From Atopobium sp. (lineage in GTDB: Bacteria; Actinomycetota; Coriobacteriia; Coriobacteriales; Atopobiaceae): DNA of 64,000 nucleotides. The DNA lies in the NCBI GenBank assembly GCA_022732885.1, contig JAIJTS010000008.1, positions 1 to 64,000 of the forward strand, read 5' to 3'. Under the pieces are notes generated by a model. The model had not been told where the DNA came from, made no database searches, and was given only the letters and a program-made list of their open reading frames with translations. A program made the translations under genes and the position numbers. Position 1 is the stretch's first letter, and each line of letters begins with the position of its first letter. Shown piece by piece: positions 25,177 through 33,661 of this stretch.

Positions 25177-26970
25177 CTACTTAATCAGTCCGCTGTTCCT
25201 TAGAAGCAACTCTATATCTGTGCCCTTGACAGCCTTGAGAGCTAGATTCAGAAGCATCTTCTCTTTGAATGAGAGAGGAGCCTTATCAAGCGTTTTCTTG
25301 TCCAAAGCATAGTAGGTTGCCTTTAGAAGCTCTCTGATATCGTACTGAGAACCCCAAACCTCTGGTACGCCCCTATCAACGTCCATCAGCGTGTAGACAG
25401 ACTCCATACCAGTACGGATTGAATACTCCGTAGTAAAGATGGTGTCGCGAGGAGTCTCAGCAAACTGTCCAATAAAAGCAAAGTTAACGGAACCCTCAGG
25501 AACAACCAGAGGCCTGTCCTCAGCCTTTCTTGGCTGGAAGAATGCGTTGATGTAAGGCATGAAGCACGTAGTAGTATTGCAGCGGTTCTTTGCCCAGTCT
25601 TCAATCTTCTTGGTTGGAACGCCAATGTGGTAGAGCCACTCCTGGCACACTTCCTCACCGGTGCAGTTACGCATAGCCTTCTTAACAAAGTTACCAGGCT
25701 TGTTGGTGCTCAGTGCATAGACCCAGATAAGTACAGTGTCCTTGTCCTGTGCTTTAAATTGTGGCTGGCGATTAATAGTCCACGAGAGGTACCAGTTATC
25801 GGTACTATCCTTGACGGTTACAATACCGCCAGTTGTGACCTTACCTTCTCTTGGATCTCTCTTGCAGACGTCAATAATCTTCTTAATAATTTCTTCGTCT
25901 TTTGTCTGGATAGTGGCGCTCATCCAGTTGGTTGCCTCAAAGTCACTGCAGAAATTATCAGGGTTGCCGTACTCACCATGTTTGGCCTGAGCGGCAATAT
26001 TCTTCCACAGATCCCAGGACTCTCCTACTCCGTTCCTCACATTGCTGATGTCTGGAGCGGTATTTTGATCACCATAGCAAGAGGTATCGGTGCAGCAACC
26101 ATTGGTGATAAATACCAGATCATCTTCTGTTAGATCAATAGTCTGCTGAGAGCCATTTTTCTGATAAACAATCTGGGTTGCTACTTTTTTTCCATTGGTA
26201 TCGCTGATGATGACGTTTTTGACGTCCATGCCGTAATCAACGCTGACGCCATGGCTCTCAAGATACCTAACCAGCGGCAAAATCATGCTCTCATACTGGT
26301 TGTACCTGGTAAATCTTAATGCCGTGAAGTCAGGAAGACCGTCAATATGATGGCAATACCTGCACAGATAGCGCTTCATCTCTAGAGCTGAGGACCATCT
26401 TTGGAATGCAAACATGGTCTGCCAATAGAGCCAGAAGTTTGTGTTCCAAAAAGAATCTGGAAGAACTTCGCTAATCTTCTTATCCTCAAGGTCTTTCTCA
26501 GGAGTCATAAACAGCTTAGCAAGCGCAAGTGAAGACTCCTTATCAAGATTGAACTTCTTGTCTGTGTGAGCGTCTTTACCGCACTTTTCAGAAGCTCTGC
26601 ACAGTGAGTAGTTTGGATCGTGCTTGTTGAGCCAGTAGTACTCATCAAGTACTGAGACGCCAGGTGTTTCAATAGATGGAACGTCTCTAAACATATCCCA
26701 CATGCACTCAAAGTGGTTGTCCATTTCGCGACCACCGCGCATATAAAAGCCTTTGCTTATATCTTTGCGACCATCGCAACTTCCGCCAGCAAGTTCAAGT
26801 TTCTCTAGCAGATGAATTCTTGAACCCAAAACTTGGCCATCGCGAACAAGATAAAAAGCAGCTGCTAGTCCCGCAAGTCCTGTTCCAATGATATAAGCTG
26901 ATTTTTTGTCGGCATCTTTGGGCTTTTCTGGTTTAGCAAACGATTCATACGTTCCAGCAGAGTAGTACAT
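25177..26970 (-). CDS. ohyA: Oleate hydratase
   Basis: FAD-dependent fatty acid hydratase (myosin-cross-reactive antigen family) adding water across the cis-9 double bond of oleate and related acids, giving 10-hydroxy fatty acids. This detoxifies host unsaturated fatty acids in Gram-positive commensals. Visible: the dinucleotide-binding IGTGLAGLAAAFYLVRDG, the family motif AGGSCDGRKD with GGREMDNHFECMWD, and NFAFIGQFAETPRDTIFTTEYS near the C-terminus. Length 597 aa is in the family range. Excellent ribosome site AAGGAGG. It is divergent from a methyltransferase, with a 240-bp shared promoter region. Confidence 0.96.
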   Translation of the reverse strand: MYYSAGTYESFAKPEKPKDADKKSAYIIGTGLAGLAAAFYLVRDGQVLGSRIHLLEKLELAGGSCDGRKDISKGFYMRGGREMDNHFECMWDMFRDVPSIETPGVSVLDEYYWLNKHDPNYSLCRASEKCGKDAHTDKKFNLDKESSLALAKLFMTPEKDLEDKKISEVLPDSFWNTNFWLYWQTMFAFQRWSSALEMKRYLCRYCHHIDGLPDFTALRFTRYNQYESMILPLVRYLESHGVSVDYGMDVKNVIISDTNGKKVATQIVYQKNGSQQTIDLTEDDLVFITNGCCTDTSCYGDQNTAPDISNVRNGVGESWDLWKNIAAQAKHGEYGNPDNFCSDFEATNWMSATIQTKDEEIIKKIIDVCKRDPREGKVTTGGIVTVKDSTDNWYLSWTINRQPQFKAQDKDTVLIWVYALSTNKPGNFVKKAMRNCTGEEVCQEWLYHIGVPTKKIEDWAKNRCNTTTCFMPYINAFFQPRKAEDRPLVVPEGSVNFAFIGQFAETPRDTIFTTEYSIRTGMESVYTLMDVDRGVPEVWGSQYDIRELLKATYYALDKKTLDKAPLSFKEKMLLNLALKAVKGTDIELLLRNSGLIK

Positions 26971-27212
26971 AACTTCCTCCTTAGTTTTCCGCTTAAATAC
27001 CTGGGAAAATTAGTAAGTCGCCCTACTTCTTATACACTATAAACTTATAAACTGATAAAGAAAATGCACAAAAAGAACGATTGCCGCTATCCCGCTAAAT
27101 TGCTTCAAAAATAGCAATTAATTTGGCTTTTTTCGCAGGTAACAATGTGCTTAACTTATCTCAGTTAGACAAAGCTAACTTTATTCTTTTATGTCATGAA
27201 AGGGGTCTTAGT

Positions 27213-27959
27213 ATGGAAGCTGGTCACGAGTTTTTACTTCGTATGGGCAAGACAAGACTGCGCCCCGGAGGTATTGAGGCAACCAATTGGCTGCTTAATT
27301 CTGTAGAGATTACGCCAGAGTCTCAGATTCTTGAGGTGGCTTGTAACATTGGTACAACCACGGTTGAGCTGGCAAAACGTTTCCACTGCCACGTAACCGC
27401 AATTGACCTTAATGCAGACGTACTTCCTAAGACAAAGGAAAATATAGCGAGAAACAACGTCGAGCAGTATGTAACAGTGGAACAAGGAGACGCTACTGAC
27501 CTCTCCTACCCCGATGCCAGCTTTGATGTTGTTATTAATGAGGCAATGCTCACTATGCTTTCTGATCAGCAGAAAGAGGCAGCTGTAAAAGAGTACGCGC
27601 GCGTGCTCAAACCAGGTGGTGTGCTACTTACCCATGACGTTCTTCTGCTCAAAGAAGACGATGAGTTGGTTCATGAACTCTCAAGAACCATCAACGTCAA
27701 CGTCAAGCCACTTACCCTTACAGGTTGGAAGAACCTCTTTGAGTCGGCGGGTTTCTGTCCAGAGACAAAGAACGGCAAGATGACGCTTATGAACCCAGCG
27801 GGACTTATTGCGGACGAGGGCGCTGATGGCGCCCTGAGGGTCATGAGAAACGGTCTTAAGCCAGAGAACACTAAGATGTTCACCAATATGTTTACGTTCT
27901 TTAATGATCACGCTGATGACCTCAACTACATTGCCGTAGTGAGCAGAAAGCCAAGATAG
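27213..27959 (+). CDS. Class I SAM-dependent methyltransferase (possible lipid/small-molecule type)
   Basis: About 248 aa with motif I ILEVACNIGTTTVELAKRF, motif II VTAIDLNADVL, VEQGDATDLSYPDASFDVVI and VLKPGGVLLTHDVLLL. The fold resembles UbiE/ArsM/cyclopropane-synthase-like methyltransferases; the substrate is not evident. ATG at 27213 is chosen because GAAAGGGG lies eight bases upstream; the frame stays open to a TTG at 27123 (GTG at 27147), so a longer form of up to 278 aa cannot be excluded. It diverges from oleate hydratase, so a role linked to fatty acids is conceivable but unproven. Confidence 0.8.
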   Translation: MEAGHEFLLRMGKTRLRPGGIEATNWLLNSVEITPESQILEVACNIGTTTVELAKRFHCHVTAIDLNADVLPKTKENIARNNVEQYVTVEQGDATDLSYPDASFDVVINEAMLTMLSDQQKEAAVKEYARVLKPGGVLLTHDVLLLKEDDELVHELSRTINVNVKPLTLTGWKNLFESAGFCPETKNGKMTLMNPAGLIADEGADGALRVMRNGLKPENTKMFTNMFTFFNDHADDLNYIAVVSRKPR

Positions 27960-28065
27960 CCGTCGTTACAAGATAGTTGTCTCACAAGCAAGGTATCGTC
28001 TCAAGAAAGGCGTACGTTCGCCCCAAACAGACGTCAATCGAGCTAGACTTGGGCTCGATAGCAGA

Positions 28066-28100
28066 GAAGGAAGCTGGTTGCACCAGCTTCCTTCTTTTTT
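28066..28100 (+). terminator. Strong terminator after the methyltransferase
   Basis: Perfect 13-bp stem GAAGGAAGCTGGT / ACCAGCTTCCTTC (28066-28094) with a three-base loop and TTTTTT. It separates convergent genes. Confidence 0.95.
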
Positions 28101-28121
28101 GATGCGTGTTATGTCTGGAGC

Positions 28122-29465
28122 TTACTTGGCCTTTGCGCAGGCAGCCATAGCAACAGAGCCAATGTAGTTGACTGGGTTGGTGAAGTTTGGCTGGAACAGA
28201 AGGTCAACTGCTGCAAGGTTATCAATGGTCATACCAGCGGCAATGGCAACGGAAACAACGTTTGCCGCCTGAGCAACATCGTCATGTGTCGAGAAGAACT
28301 GTGCGCCCTTAATTAGACGAGTCACTGGATCCCAAACGAGTGTTGCGGTAACAGGCTCGGTGGTCAACATGAACTCAGGACGGTAGTTCTCGGTGATGGA
28401 GACAGAATCGTATTCGTAGCCACGAACCTTGCCTCCCTCAACGGTGAGGCCCGCTGCTGCCATGGAGTAGTTGTAGAGCTGAACTGCGCTGGAAGCCTGA
28501 GTACCTGCATAAGCAGCGGTTGGCTCAAGCATGTTAGGACCAACGTGTAGACCCTGGCGGACAGCGTTGGTTGCCAGAGGAATATAGTCCTCTTTACCAG
28601 TGACGTTAAAGATAATGGAAGCGGAGTCACCAGCTGCAAAAACGCCAGGCTCGCTAGTGCGCATGTACTCGTCGACCTTGATAGCACCGTTAGGCAGCAT
28701 CTCAAGCTGGCCCTTAAAGAGGTCAGTGCGAGGCAGGAAGCCAATGCCCAGAATTGCATAATCTGCGGTGTAGGAGCCCTTATCGGTAACAACGGTGACG
28801 GAATCACCATTGTCCTCAAAGCTCATGACCTTCTCGCCAAGTGCAAGCGTGACGCCGTGCTCTTTGTAAGCATCCTCAACCTGATCGGTAATTGCCTTGT
28901 CAAAGTTCTTTGCAAGAACTCGAGGAAGCATATCGATGAGTGTAACAGCCTTCTGGCGCTCGGAGAGCTGCTCTGCAAGCTCGGCACCAATGTATCCAGC
29001 ACCAATGACAATAGCGGACTTGGATTCTGCCATGGTGTCGTGAATGCGACGACCGTCAGCCCAGTTTTTGCACTGAAGAACGCGAGGTCCGTCAATACCA
29101 GGCAGTGGTGGAACAATTGGCTTAGAACCGGTGGTGACTACGAGGTAGTCAAAATCGTCCTCAAAAGCCTCACCAGTCTTGAGATCCTCCCACGCAACAT
29201 GCTTGGTCTTAACGTCTGCGGAAGTAACGTTGGTGGTCATGTGGACGTGAGCACCAGCCTCTGCAAGGGCCTCTGGAGAGCTGTAGAACATCTTGTTAGG
29301 ATCGCTTACGTGGTCACCTACCCAAAGAGCAATACCGCAAGATAGGAAGGAAACTGTGTCATTACGCTCAAAGACATGAACCTCCCAATCAGGATGTGCG
29401 CCTAGGATAGAAGATGTGGCAAAAACACCCGCGTGAGTACAACCGATAACTGCAACTTTAGTCAT
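28122..29465 (-). CDS. nox: NADH oxidase (water-forming type), pyridine nucleotide-disulfide family
   Basis: Flavoprotein of 447 aa. FAD-binding N-terminus VAVIGCTHAGVFATSS, a single redox-active cysteine in VSFLSCGIALW (Cys43), NADH-binding IVIGAGYIGAELAEQL, and second FAD motif GVFAAGDSASI. A lone peroxidase-like Cys42-type residue is the mark of H2O-forming NADH oxidases and NADH peroxidase/CoA-disulfide reductase relatives. In an anaerobe it would remove O2 and regenerate NAD+. Start ATG follows AGAGGGG. The exact reaction among the family members is inferred. Confidence 0.88.
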   Translation of the reverse strand: MTKVAVIGCTHAGVFATSSILGAHPDWEVHVFERNDTVSFLSCGIALWVGDHVSDPNKMFYSSPEALAEAGAHVHMTTNVTSADVKTKHVAWEDLKTGEAFEDDFDYLVVTTGSKPIVPPLPGIDGPRVLQCKNWADGRRIHDTMAESKSAIVIGAGYIGAELAEQLSERQKAVTLIDMLPRVLAKNFDKAITDQVEDAYKEHGVTLALGEKVMSFEDNGDSVTVVTDKGSYTADYAILGIGFLPRTDLFKGQLEMLPNGAIKVDEYMRTSEPGVFAAGDSASIIFNVTGKEDYIPLATNAVRQGLHVGPNMLEPTAAYAGTQASSAVQLYNYSMAAAGLTVEGGKVRGYEYDSVSITENYRPEFMLTTEPVTATLVWDPVTRLIKGAQFFSTHDDVAQAANVVSVAIAAGMTIDNLAAVDLLFQPNFTNPVNYIGSVAMAACAKAK

Positions 29466-29519
29466 AGAAACCCCTCTTTTAAATGCTACTAATGACTAAC
29501 ATTAATTGTTACTTTGACA

Positions 29520-29534
29520 GTGGCATTATGCCAC
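29520..29534. promoter_or_regulatory. 15-bp palindrome with a -35-like TTGACA
   Basis: GTGGCATTATGCCAC is a perfect odd palindrome, directly preceded on the plus strand by TTGACA (29514-29519), with TGTTAT about 19 bases further on. It lies between the divergent nox and HNH nuclease genes and looks like an operator in a promoter spacer. Confidence 0.5.
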
Positions 29535-29677
29535 ATTCTGTTATCGAGAAGAGCTTCATTCTTGAACGTTCTTTAATAAATCAAACATTTAGAATTCGTG
29601 AAGCAATTTGGTTAAAGAACTTTACACGATGGGGAGAAAAACTTACTGTTTGTACAGGTTAATTGTAAGGAGACGGG

Positions 29678-30709
29678 ATGTTTGATCAGATCATTACAGA
29701 ATGCACGATCTTTAATCCAACTCTTGAAAGAGCTTTCAGAATAGCTCCAAAAGAATTTGTCTCTGCATACCAGTGGTTTATTGATCATGAAGATAGCGAG
29801 ATTGATAAACTTCCCCATCGATTAGAAAAAGGATTCACGGTTGGCGGCATTCCTATATCTAGAGACTCAGGAATTTATAGCCCATCCAAAGATAAAGTCT
29901 CTTATAAATTAAAAAGATATGCTCTCTCGGTCCATACCTCAAATGGTAATGGTCTTTATGAAGATGGAGAACCAATTTTCTATTCTGATGGTACTTGGTC
30001 TATTGAGTACAGCGAACACATTAAAACTCAAGGTAATCAAGTACAGTCAATGATGTACAACACACTCCTGATGAATTGCCTAAATGATGGTCTTCCTATT
30101 GGATTATTTATTAAAAATAAACATAAGAAATACAAGGTAATGGGGCTTGCGTTTGTTGAGCGCTATAACAGCGCAACTGGAATGTTTACCCTACATGGAC
30201 CAGTTAATCCTAATACGGTCAATAATTCATCCTTTATTTCTGCAGGATTTGATGATCTTAAGTCTGATATTCAAAATCAGATTGAGCAGATTGATGACAC
30301 AGACGAGCGAATTAAGGAATTCAGGGAGTCTGTTCGTAGGCAGGGTCAGACCCAATTCAGGAATGATTTATTAAAGGCATATGCTAATAGATGTGCTATT
30401 TCGGGAAACGATGTGCCTCAAGTTCTGCAGGCAGCTCATATTGGTCAATATCGTGGACCTAGAACACAAGTAGTTACCAATGGAATCCTTTTAAGATCTG
30501 ATTTACACCTTCTTTTTGACGCACATTTACTTTCTGTTGAACCTGACAGTAAGCGTATTAGATTATCGAGGCTTTTGGATAAAACCGAATACGTTGATTT
30601 TAATAAAAAGCAGTTGCACATGCCTGTTTATCGTGAAGCTTATCCGAATGAAAAGCAGCTAGAAAGGCATTTTGATCAATTTATTGCTGAAACAGAGCTT
30701 TTAAAATAA
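29678..30709 (+). CDS. HNH endonuclease with N-terminal sensing-like domain, possible modification-dependent restriction enzyme
   Basis: A 343-aa protein with a C-terminal HNH-type nuclease region (about residues 225-305): RNDLLKAYANRCAISGNDV, then QAAHIGQYRGPRTQVVTNGI and LLRSDLHLLFDAHLL, matching the HNH_2/COG3440 predicted restriction endonucleases. The N-terminal ~200 residues include QSMMYNTLLMNCLNDGLPIG and YKVMGLAFVERYN, a layout seen in proteins that join an SRA/EVE-like modified-base reader to HNH. No methyltransferase or specificity subunit is nearby, which fits a solitary type IV-like enzyme. Good ribosome site AAGGAGA before the ATG. Only four bases separate its stop from the convergent small gene. 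Confidence 0.72.
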   Translation: MFDQIITECTIFNPTLERAFRIAPKEFVSAYQWFIDHEDSEIDKLPHRLEKGFTVGGIPISRDSGIYSPSKDKVSYKLKRYALSVHTSNGNGLYEDGEPIFYSDGTWSIEYSEHIKTQGNQVQSMMYNTLLMNCLNDGLPIGLFIKNKHKKYKVMGLAFVERYNSATGMFTLHGPVNPNTVNNSSFISAGFDDLKSDIQNQIEQIDDTDERIKEFRESVRRQGQTQFRNDLLKAYANRCAISGNDVPQVLQAAHIGQYRGPRTQVVTNGILLRSDLHLLFDAHLLSVEPDSKRIRLSRLLDKTEYVDFNKKQLHMPVYREAYPNEKQLERHFDQFIAETELLK

Positions 30710-30713
30710 GGCT

Positions 30714-31088
30714 TTATTGCATGATTTCTAGTTCGATCCATGAACAAAACTCGTGAGCAAAATATTGATTTGATTTTAGTAGATCAATATAAATCAGAAG
30801 ATCTTGAAGTGAGGGATCAAAATTGTAACCATTTACATTCAAAAAAGAATATATAGCGATTGCAGCTAATAATTCATTTTGAGTATTAAGAGGTCTTAGA
30901 TTAACGATATAGAAAGCATATGAAAACGCATTCCAGCTAATAGAAGGACATTCAATTTCAGTTAAAGGTACTTTGTCGTAGTTATCGCAGATTTGAGTAA
31001 AACACTCAAATGTAGCTCGACTAATTTGTATTTTTGGATCAACTACTTCACTCAGATTTTTTAGGTCACTAGGTGTAAGTTTTTTCAT
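30714..31088 (-). CDS. Small hypothetical protein, possibly Doc/Fic-fold without the active site
   Basis: A 124-aa soluble protein with a strong ribosome site (GGAGGAA) before its ATG. Not recognised with certainty. The second half, NTQNELLAAIAIYSFLNVNG followed by YNFDPSLQDL and AHEFCSWI, is spaced like the C-terminal helices of Doc toxins (the stretch after HPFxDGNKR, ending in LNGY and a final W-L helix), but the catalytic HxFx(D/E)GNxxR motif is absent. It could be an inactive Doc-like protein or an unrelated helical protein. It is convergent with the HNH nuclease gene. Confidence 0.5.
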   Translation of the reverse strand: MKKLTPSDLKNLSEVVDPKIQISRATFECFTQICDNYDKVPLTEIECPSISWNAFSYAFYIVNLRPLNTQNELLAAIAIYSFLNVNGYNFDPSLQDLLIYIDLLKSNQYFAHEFCSWIELEIMQ

Positions 31089-31173
31089 TTTTCCTCCGTA
31101 ACAAAAGGAAGAATATCGATCTTTATCTGAGTTTAGCTATGGCTAAGCTAGATCCACAAAATCCACGATCAAA

Positions 31174-31208
31174 AAAACGCCTCCCAGCGCAAAGCTAGAA
31201 GGCGTTTT
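31174..31208 (-). terminator. Terminator after hcp
   Basis: Stem AAAACGCCT (31174-31182) with AGGCGTTTT (31200-31208), followed on the minus strand by a T run. A copy of TTCTCGCCA lies between it and the hcp stop. Confidence 0.85.
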
Positions 31209-31239
31209 AAAGAAAGGACTAGAGGGGGTTTCTCGCCAA

Positions 31240-32832
31240 TTAGGCAAGCATCTCTGCAAGATCCTCGGAAGCATCACCGATTGGGCCAATGCCGTAGTTC
31301 TCAACAAGAATGTTAAGGACATTAGGGCTGACAAATGCAGGAAGGGTTGGTCCAAGCTTGATGTTCTTGATGCCAAGGTGCAGCAGAGTCAGAAGGACGC
31401 ACACTGCCTTTTGCTCGTACCAAGAAAGAACAAAGCTCAGTGGCAGATCATTAACGCCGCAGTCAAACGCATTTGCAAGAGCAGTTGCAATCTGAACAGC
31501 ACCGTATGCGTCGTTGCACTGGCCAACGTCAAGAATGCGAGGAATGCCACCAATGGTGCCCAGGTCAAGATCGTTGAAGCGGAACTTACCGCAAGCAACG
31601 GTAAGAACAACGGAGTCTGCAGGAGTCTGCTCAACAAACTCGGTGTAGTAGTTACGACCAGGACGAGCACCGTCGCAGCCACCAACAACAAAGAAGTGCT
31701 TGATAGCGCCCTGCTTAACAGCATCGATGATCTTATCGGCAATGCCAAGAACAGCACCGTGGCTAAAGCCGGTGGTTACCTTGTGGCCACCGTTGATGCC
31801 GGTGAGCTCCTGAGCCTCAGCGTATCCGCCAAGTTCCTGTGCCTGCTTGATAACAGCGCTGAAGTCCTTCTTGCCGTTAGCGTCCTCGTCAATGTGAACA
31901 AGCTCTGGGAAGGCAACAAGCTCGGTAGTGTAGACGCGGTCCTTGTAGCTAGGACGAGGTGGCATGAGGCAGTTAGTGGTGAAGACAACAGGAGCTGGAA
32001 TGTCCTTGAACTCCTTCTGCTGGTTCTGCCATGCGGTACCAAAGTTGCCCTTGAGCTGTGGATACTTCTTGAGCTCTGGATAACCGTGAGCTGGGAGCAT
32101 CTCACCGTGAGTGTAGACGTTAACGCCAGTGCCCTCGGTCTGCTCAAGAATCATCTTGAGGTCAAGAAGGTCGTGACCGGAAACAACAATGAATGGACCA
32201 GGCTCAATAGTCAGAGGAACCTCAGTTGGAACTGGGGTGCCATAAGCGCCGGTATTTGCGCTGTCGAGAAGAGCCATGCACTTGAGGTTGACCTCGCCTA
32301 CCTCAAGGGTAAGAGGAAGCAAAACGTCAACGGAGGACTCGGTAGCAAGAGCAGCAAGAGCCTTTACAAAGAAAGCGTCAACTGCGTCATCAGTCTTACC
32401 AAGAACGCGAGCGTGATAAGCGTAAGCTGCCATACCACGAATACCAAAGAGAATGAGGGACTTAAGGGACCTAATGTCCTCGTTGTCGGACCAAACGCCG
32501 CCAAGAGGAAGATCCTCAACAGGCTCTACGCCAGCCTCTGCGGCTAGACGGTTCTTCTCGTCACGAACCTGAGCAGTAACTGCGTCAACAGCGCCCTTGT
32601 CAAAGTTGACGTTGGTGACGCAGGTAAACAGACCGTCAACAATCAGCTGGTCTGCGCGGTTAGAGCGCTTGCCAGCAGCAAGCTCGGTGCGAGAAAGACC
32701 AACCAGAGCGCCAGTGAGCTCGTCCTGAGCAAACGCAACGTCAAAAGGCTTGCCGCAAACACCAGCGGCGCCAGTACAAGCAGTACATGCAGCGGTCTGC
32801 TCACACTGGAAACAGAACATCTTGTTATCCAC
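31240..32832 (-). CDS. hcp: Hybrid cluster protein (hydroxylamine reductase)
   Basis: Iron-sulphur-oxygen cluster protein that reduces hydroxylamine or nitric oxide and counters nitrosative stress in anaerobes. The N-terminal cysteine set (MFCFQCEQTAACTACTGAAG, then VCGK) binds the cubane cluster, and later conserved parts include VVSGHDLLDLKMIL, VFTTNCLMPP, GGCDGARPGRNYYTEF and LTVACGKFRFN, ligands of the hybrid cluster. A GTG at 32832 is the preferred start: GGAGAGGA lies six bases upstream and the product begins M-D-N-K-M-F-C. Divergent from a Crp/Fnr regulator, the usual hcp arrangement. Confidence 0.95.
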   Translation of the reverse strand: MDNKMFCFQCEQTAACTACTGAAGVCGKPFDVAFAQDELTGALVGLSRTELAAGKRSNRADQLIVDGLFTCVTNVNFDKGAVDAVTAQVRDEKNRLAAEAGVEPVEDLPLGGVWSDNEDIRSLKSLILFGIRGMAAYAYHARVLGKTDDAVDAFFVKALAALATESSVDVLLPLTLEVGEVNLKCMALLDSANTGAYGTPVPTEVPLTIEPGPFIVVSGHDLLDLKMILEQTEGTGVNVYTHGEMLPAHGYPELKKYPQLKGNFGTAWQNQQKEFKDIPAPVVFTTNCLMPPRPSYKDRVYTTELVAFPELVHIDEDANGKKDFSAVIKQAQELGGYAEAQELTGINGGHKVTTGFSHGAVLGIADKIIDAVKQGAIKHFFVVGGCDGARPGRNYYTEFVEQTPADSVVLTVACGKFRFNDLDLGTIGGIPRILDVGQCNDAYGAVQIATALANAFDCGVNDLPLSFVLSWYEQKAVCVLLTLLHLGIKNIKLGPTLPAFVSPNVLNILVENYGIGPIGDASEDLAEMLA

Positions 32833-32916
32833 TATTTTTCCTCTCCATAAAACCATATAGCGAGAAGAGATTTGCTCTTCTGGGTTTCATGATTACAGGA
32901 ATGTGCAATAGTGTAT

Positions 32917-32930
32917 GTTGTAATTACAAC
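32917..32930. promoter_or_regulatory. 14-bp palindromic operator candidate between hcp and crp/fnr gene
   Basis: GTTGTAATTACAAC is a perfect palindrome in the 134-base divergent region. Its half-site TTGTAA is typical of Crp/Fnr-family operators (TTGA/TTGT type), so it is the likely site of the neighbouring regulator. Confidence 0.65.
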
Positions 32931-32966
32931 AAAAGGATTTCTGGTAGAGGAAATTTTGGAGAGAGT

Positions 32967-33635
32967 ATGAACTTGCACGACATTAAGCCTTCATTTTTAC
33001 TCAACACTGCGGTGTTCAAAGGCGTAAAGCCAGAGCAACTAGATGCTCTTATGAACCATTTATGTGCGGTGGTACACACATATAAACCTGGAGAAATTAT
33101 TTTATGTGCTGGCGATAAGGCGCATCAGTTTGGCATTGTAATTTCGGGCGCTATCCATGTTGAAGGATCGGACGCACAGGGCAATATCTCTGTGATGGGA
33201 GCTTTTCATACGGGAGAAACCTTTGGAGAGGCGTATGCAGCCCTTGGAAACGTACCACTTTTGACCTCGGTCGTTGCAACAGAGAAATCGGATATTCTGC
33301 TGCTGGACGTGAGGCAAATCACTGCAAGAACGTGTGATATCTGTGGCGGCGTAGACATTATCACTAGAAATCTTATGGCTTCTATTGCAAGAAAAAACAT
33401 TATGCTAAGCCGTCGTATTCAAGATGCCGCTCCAAAAAGTATCCGTGGCAAGCTGATGGCATACTTGAATACTCGCTCACAAGCAGTAGGTTCAACAGAG
33501 TTTGACATCCCCTACAATCGTCAACAGCTTGCAGATTATCTTGGTGTAGATAGAAGCGCCCTCAGCGCGGTAATATCTTCTTTAAGTAAAGAAGGTGTCT
33601 TTGAAGTAAAGCGAAGTCACTTCAAACTTTTATAA
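32967..33635 (+). CDS. Crp/Fnr-family regulator, HcpR-like
   Basis: A 222-aa regulator: an N-terminal cyclic-nucleotide-binding-fold domain (KPGEIILCAGDKAHQFGIVISGAIHVEG in pieces; GETFGEAYAALG as the phosphate-cassette equivalent) and a C-terminal winged helix (YNRQQLADYLGVDRSALSAV). The cassette lacks the arginine of cAMP-binding Crp. Divergence from hcp, with a palindrome between, points to an HcpR-like sensor of NO or redox. ATG at 32967 is preceded by GGAGAG; a longer frame from 32787 overlaps hcp and is unlikely. msrA follows 26 bases later and may be cotranscribed. Confidence 0.88.
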   Translation: MNLHDIKPSFLLNTAVFKGVKPEQLDALMNHLCAVVHTYKPGEIILCAGDKAHQFGIVISGAIHVEGSDAQGNISVMGAFHTGETFGEAYAALGNVPLLTSVVATEKSDILLLDVRQITARTCDICGGVDIITRNLMASIARKNIMLSRRIQDAAPKSIRGKLMAYLNTRSQAVGSTEFDIPYNRQQLADYLGVDRSALSAVISSLSKEGVFEVKRSHFKLL

Positions 33636-33661
33636 CAACAATGCAGCCTAAGGAGGCTTTT

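Noticed and set aside
26971..27212. Attenuator hairpin AATTGCT/AGCAATT near 27098-27119
   Set aside because: Short A+T-rich stem with a displaced T run; too weak to call, and it may lie within the methyltransferase frame if a longer start is used.
31378..32547. 389-codon plus-strand frame inside hcp
   Set aside because: Entirely antisense to hcp, which has all its cluster ligands; an artefact of codon bias.
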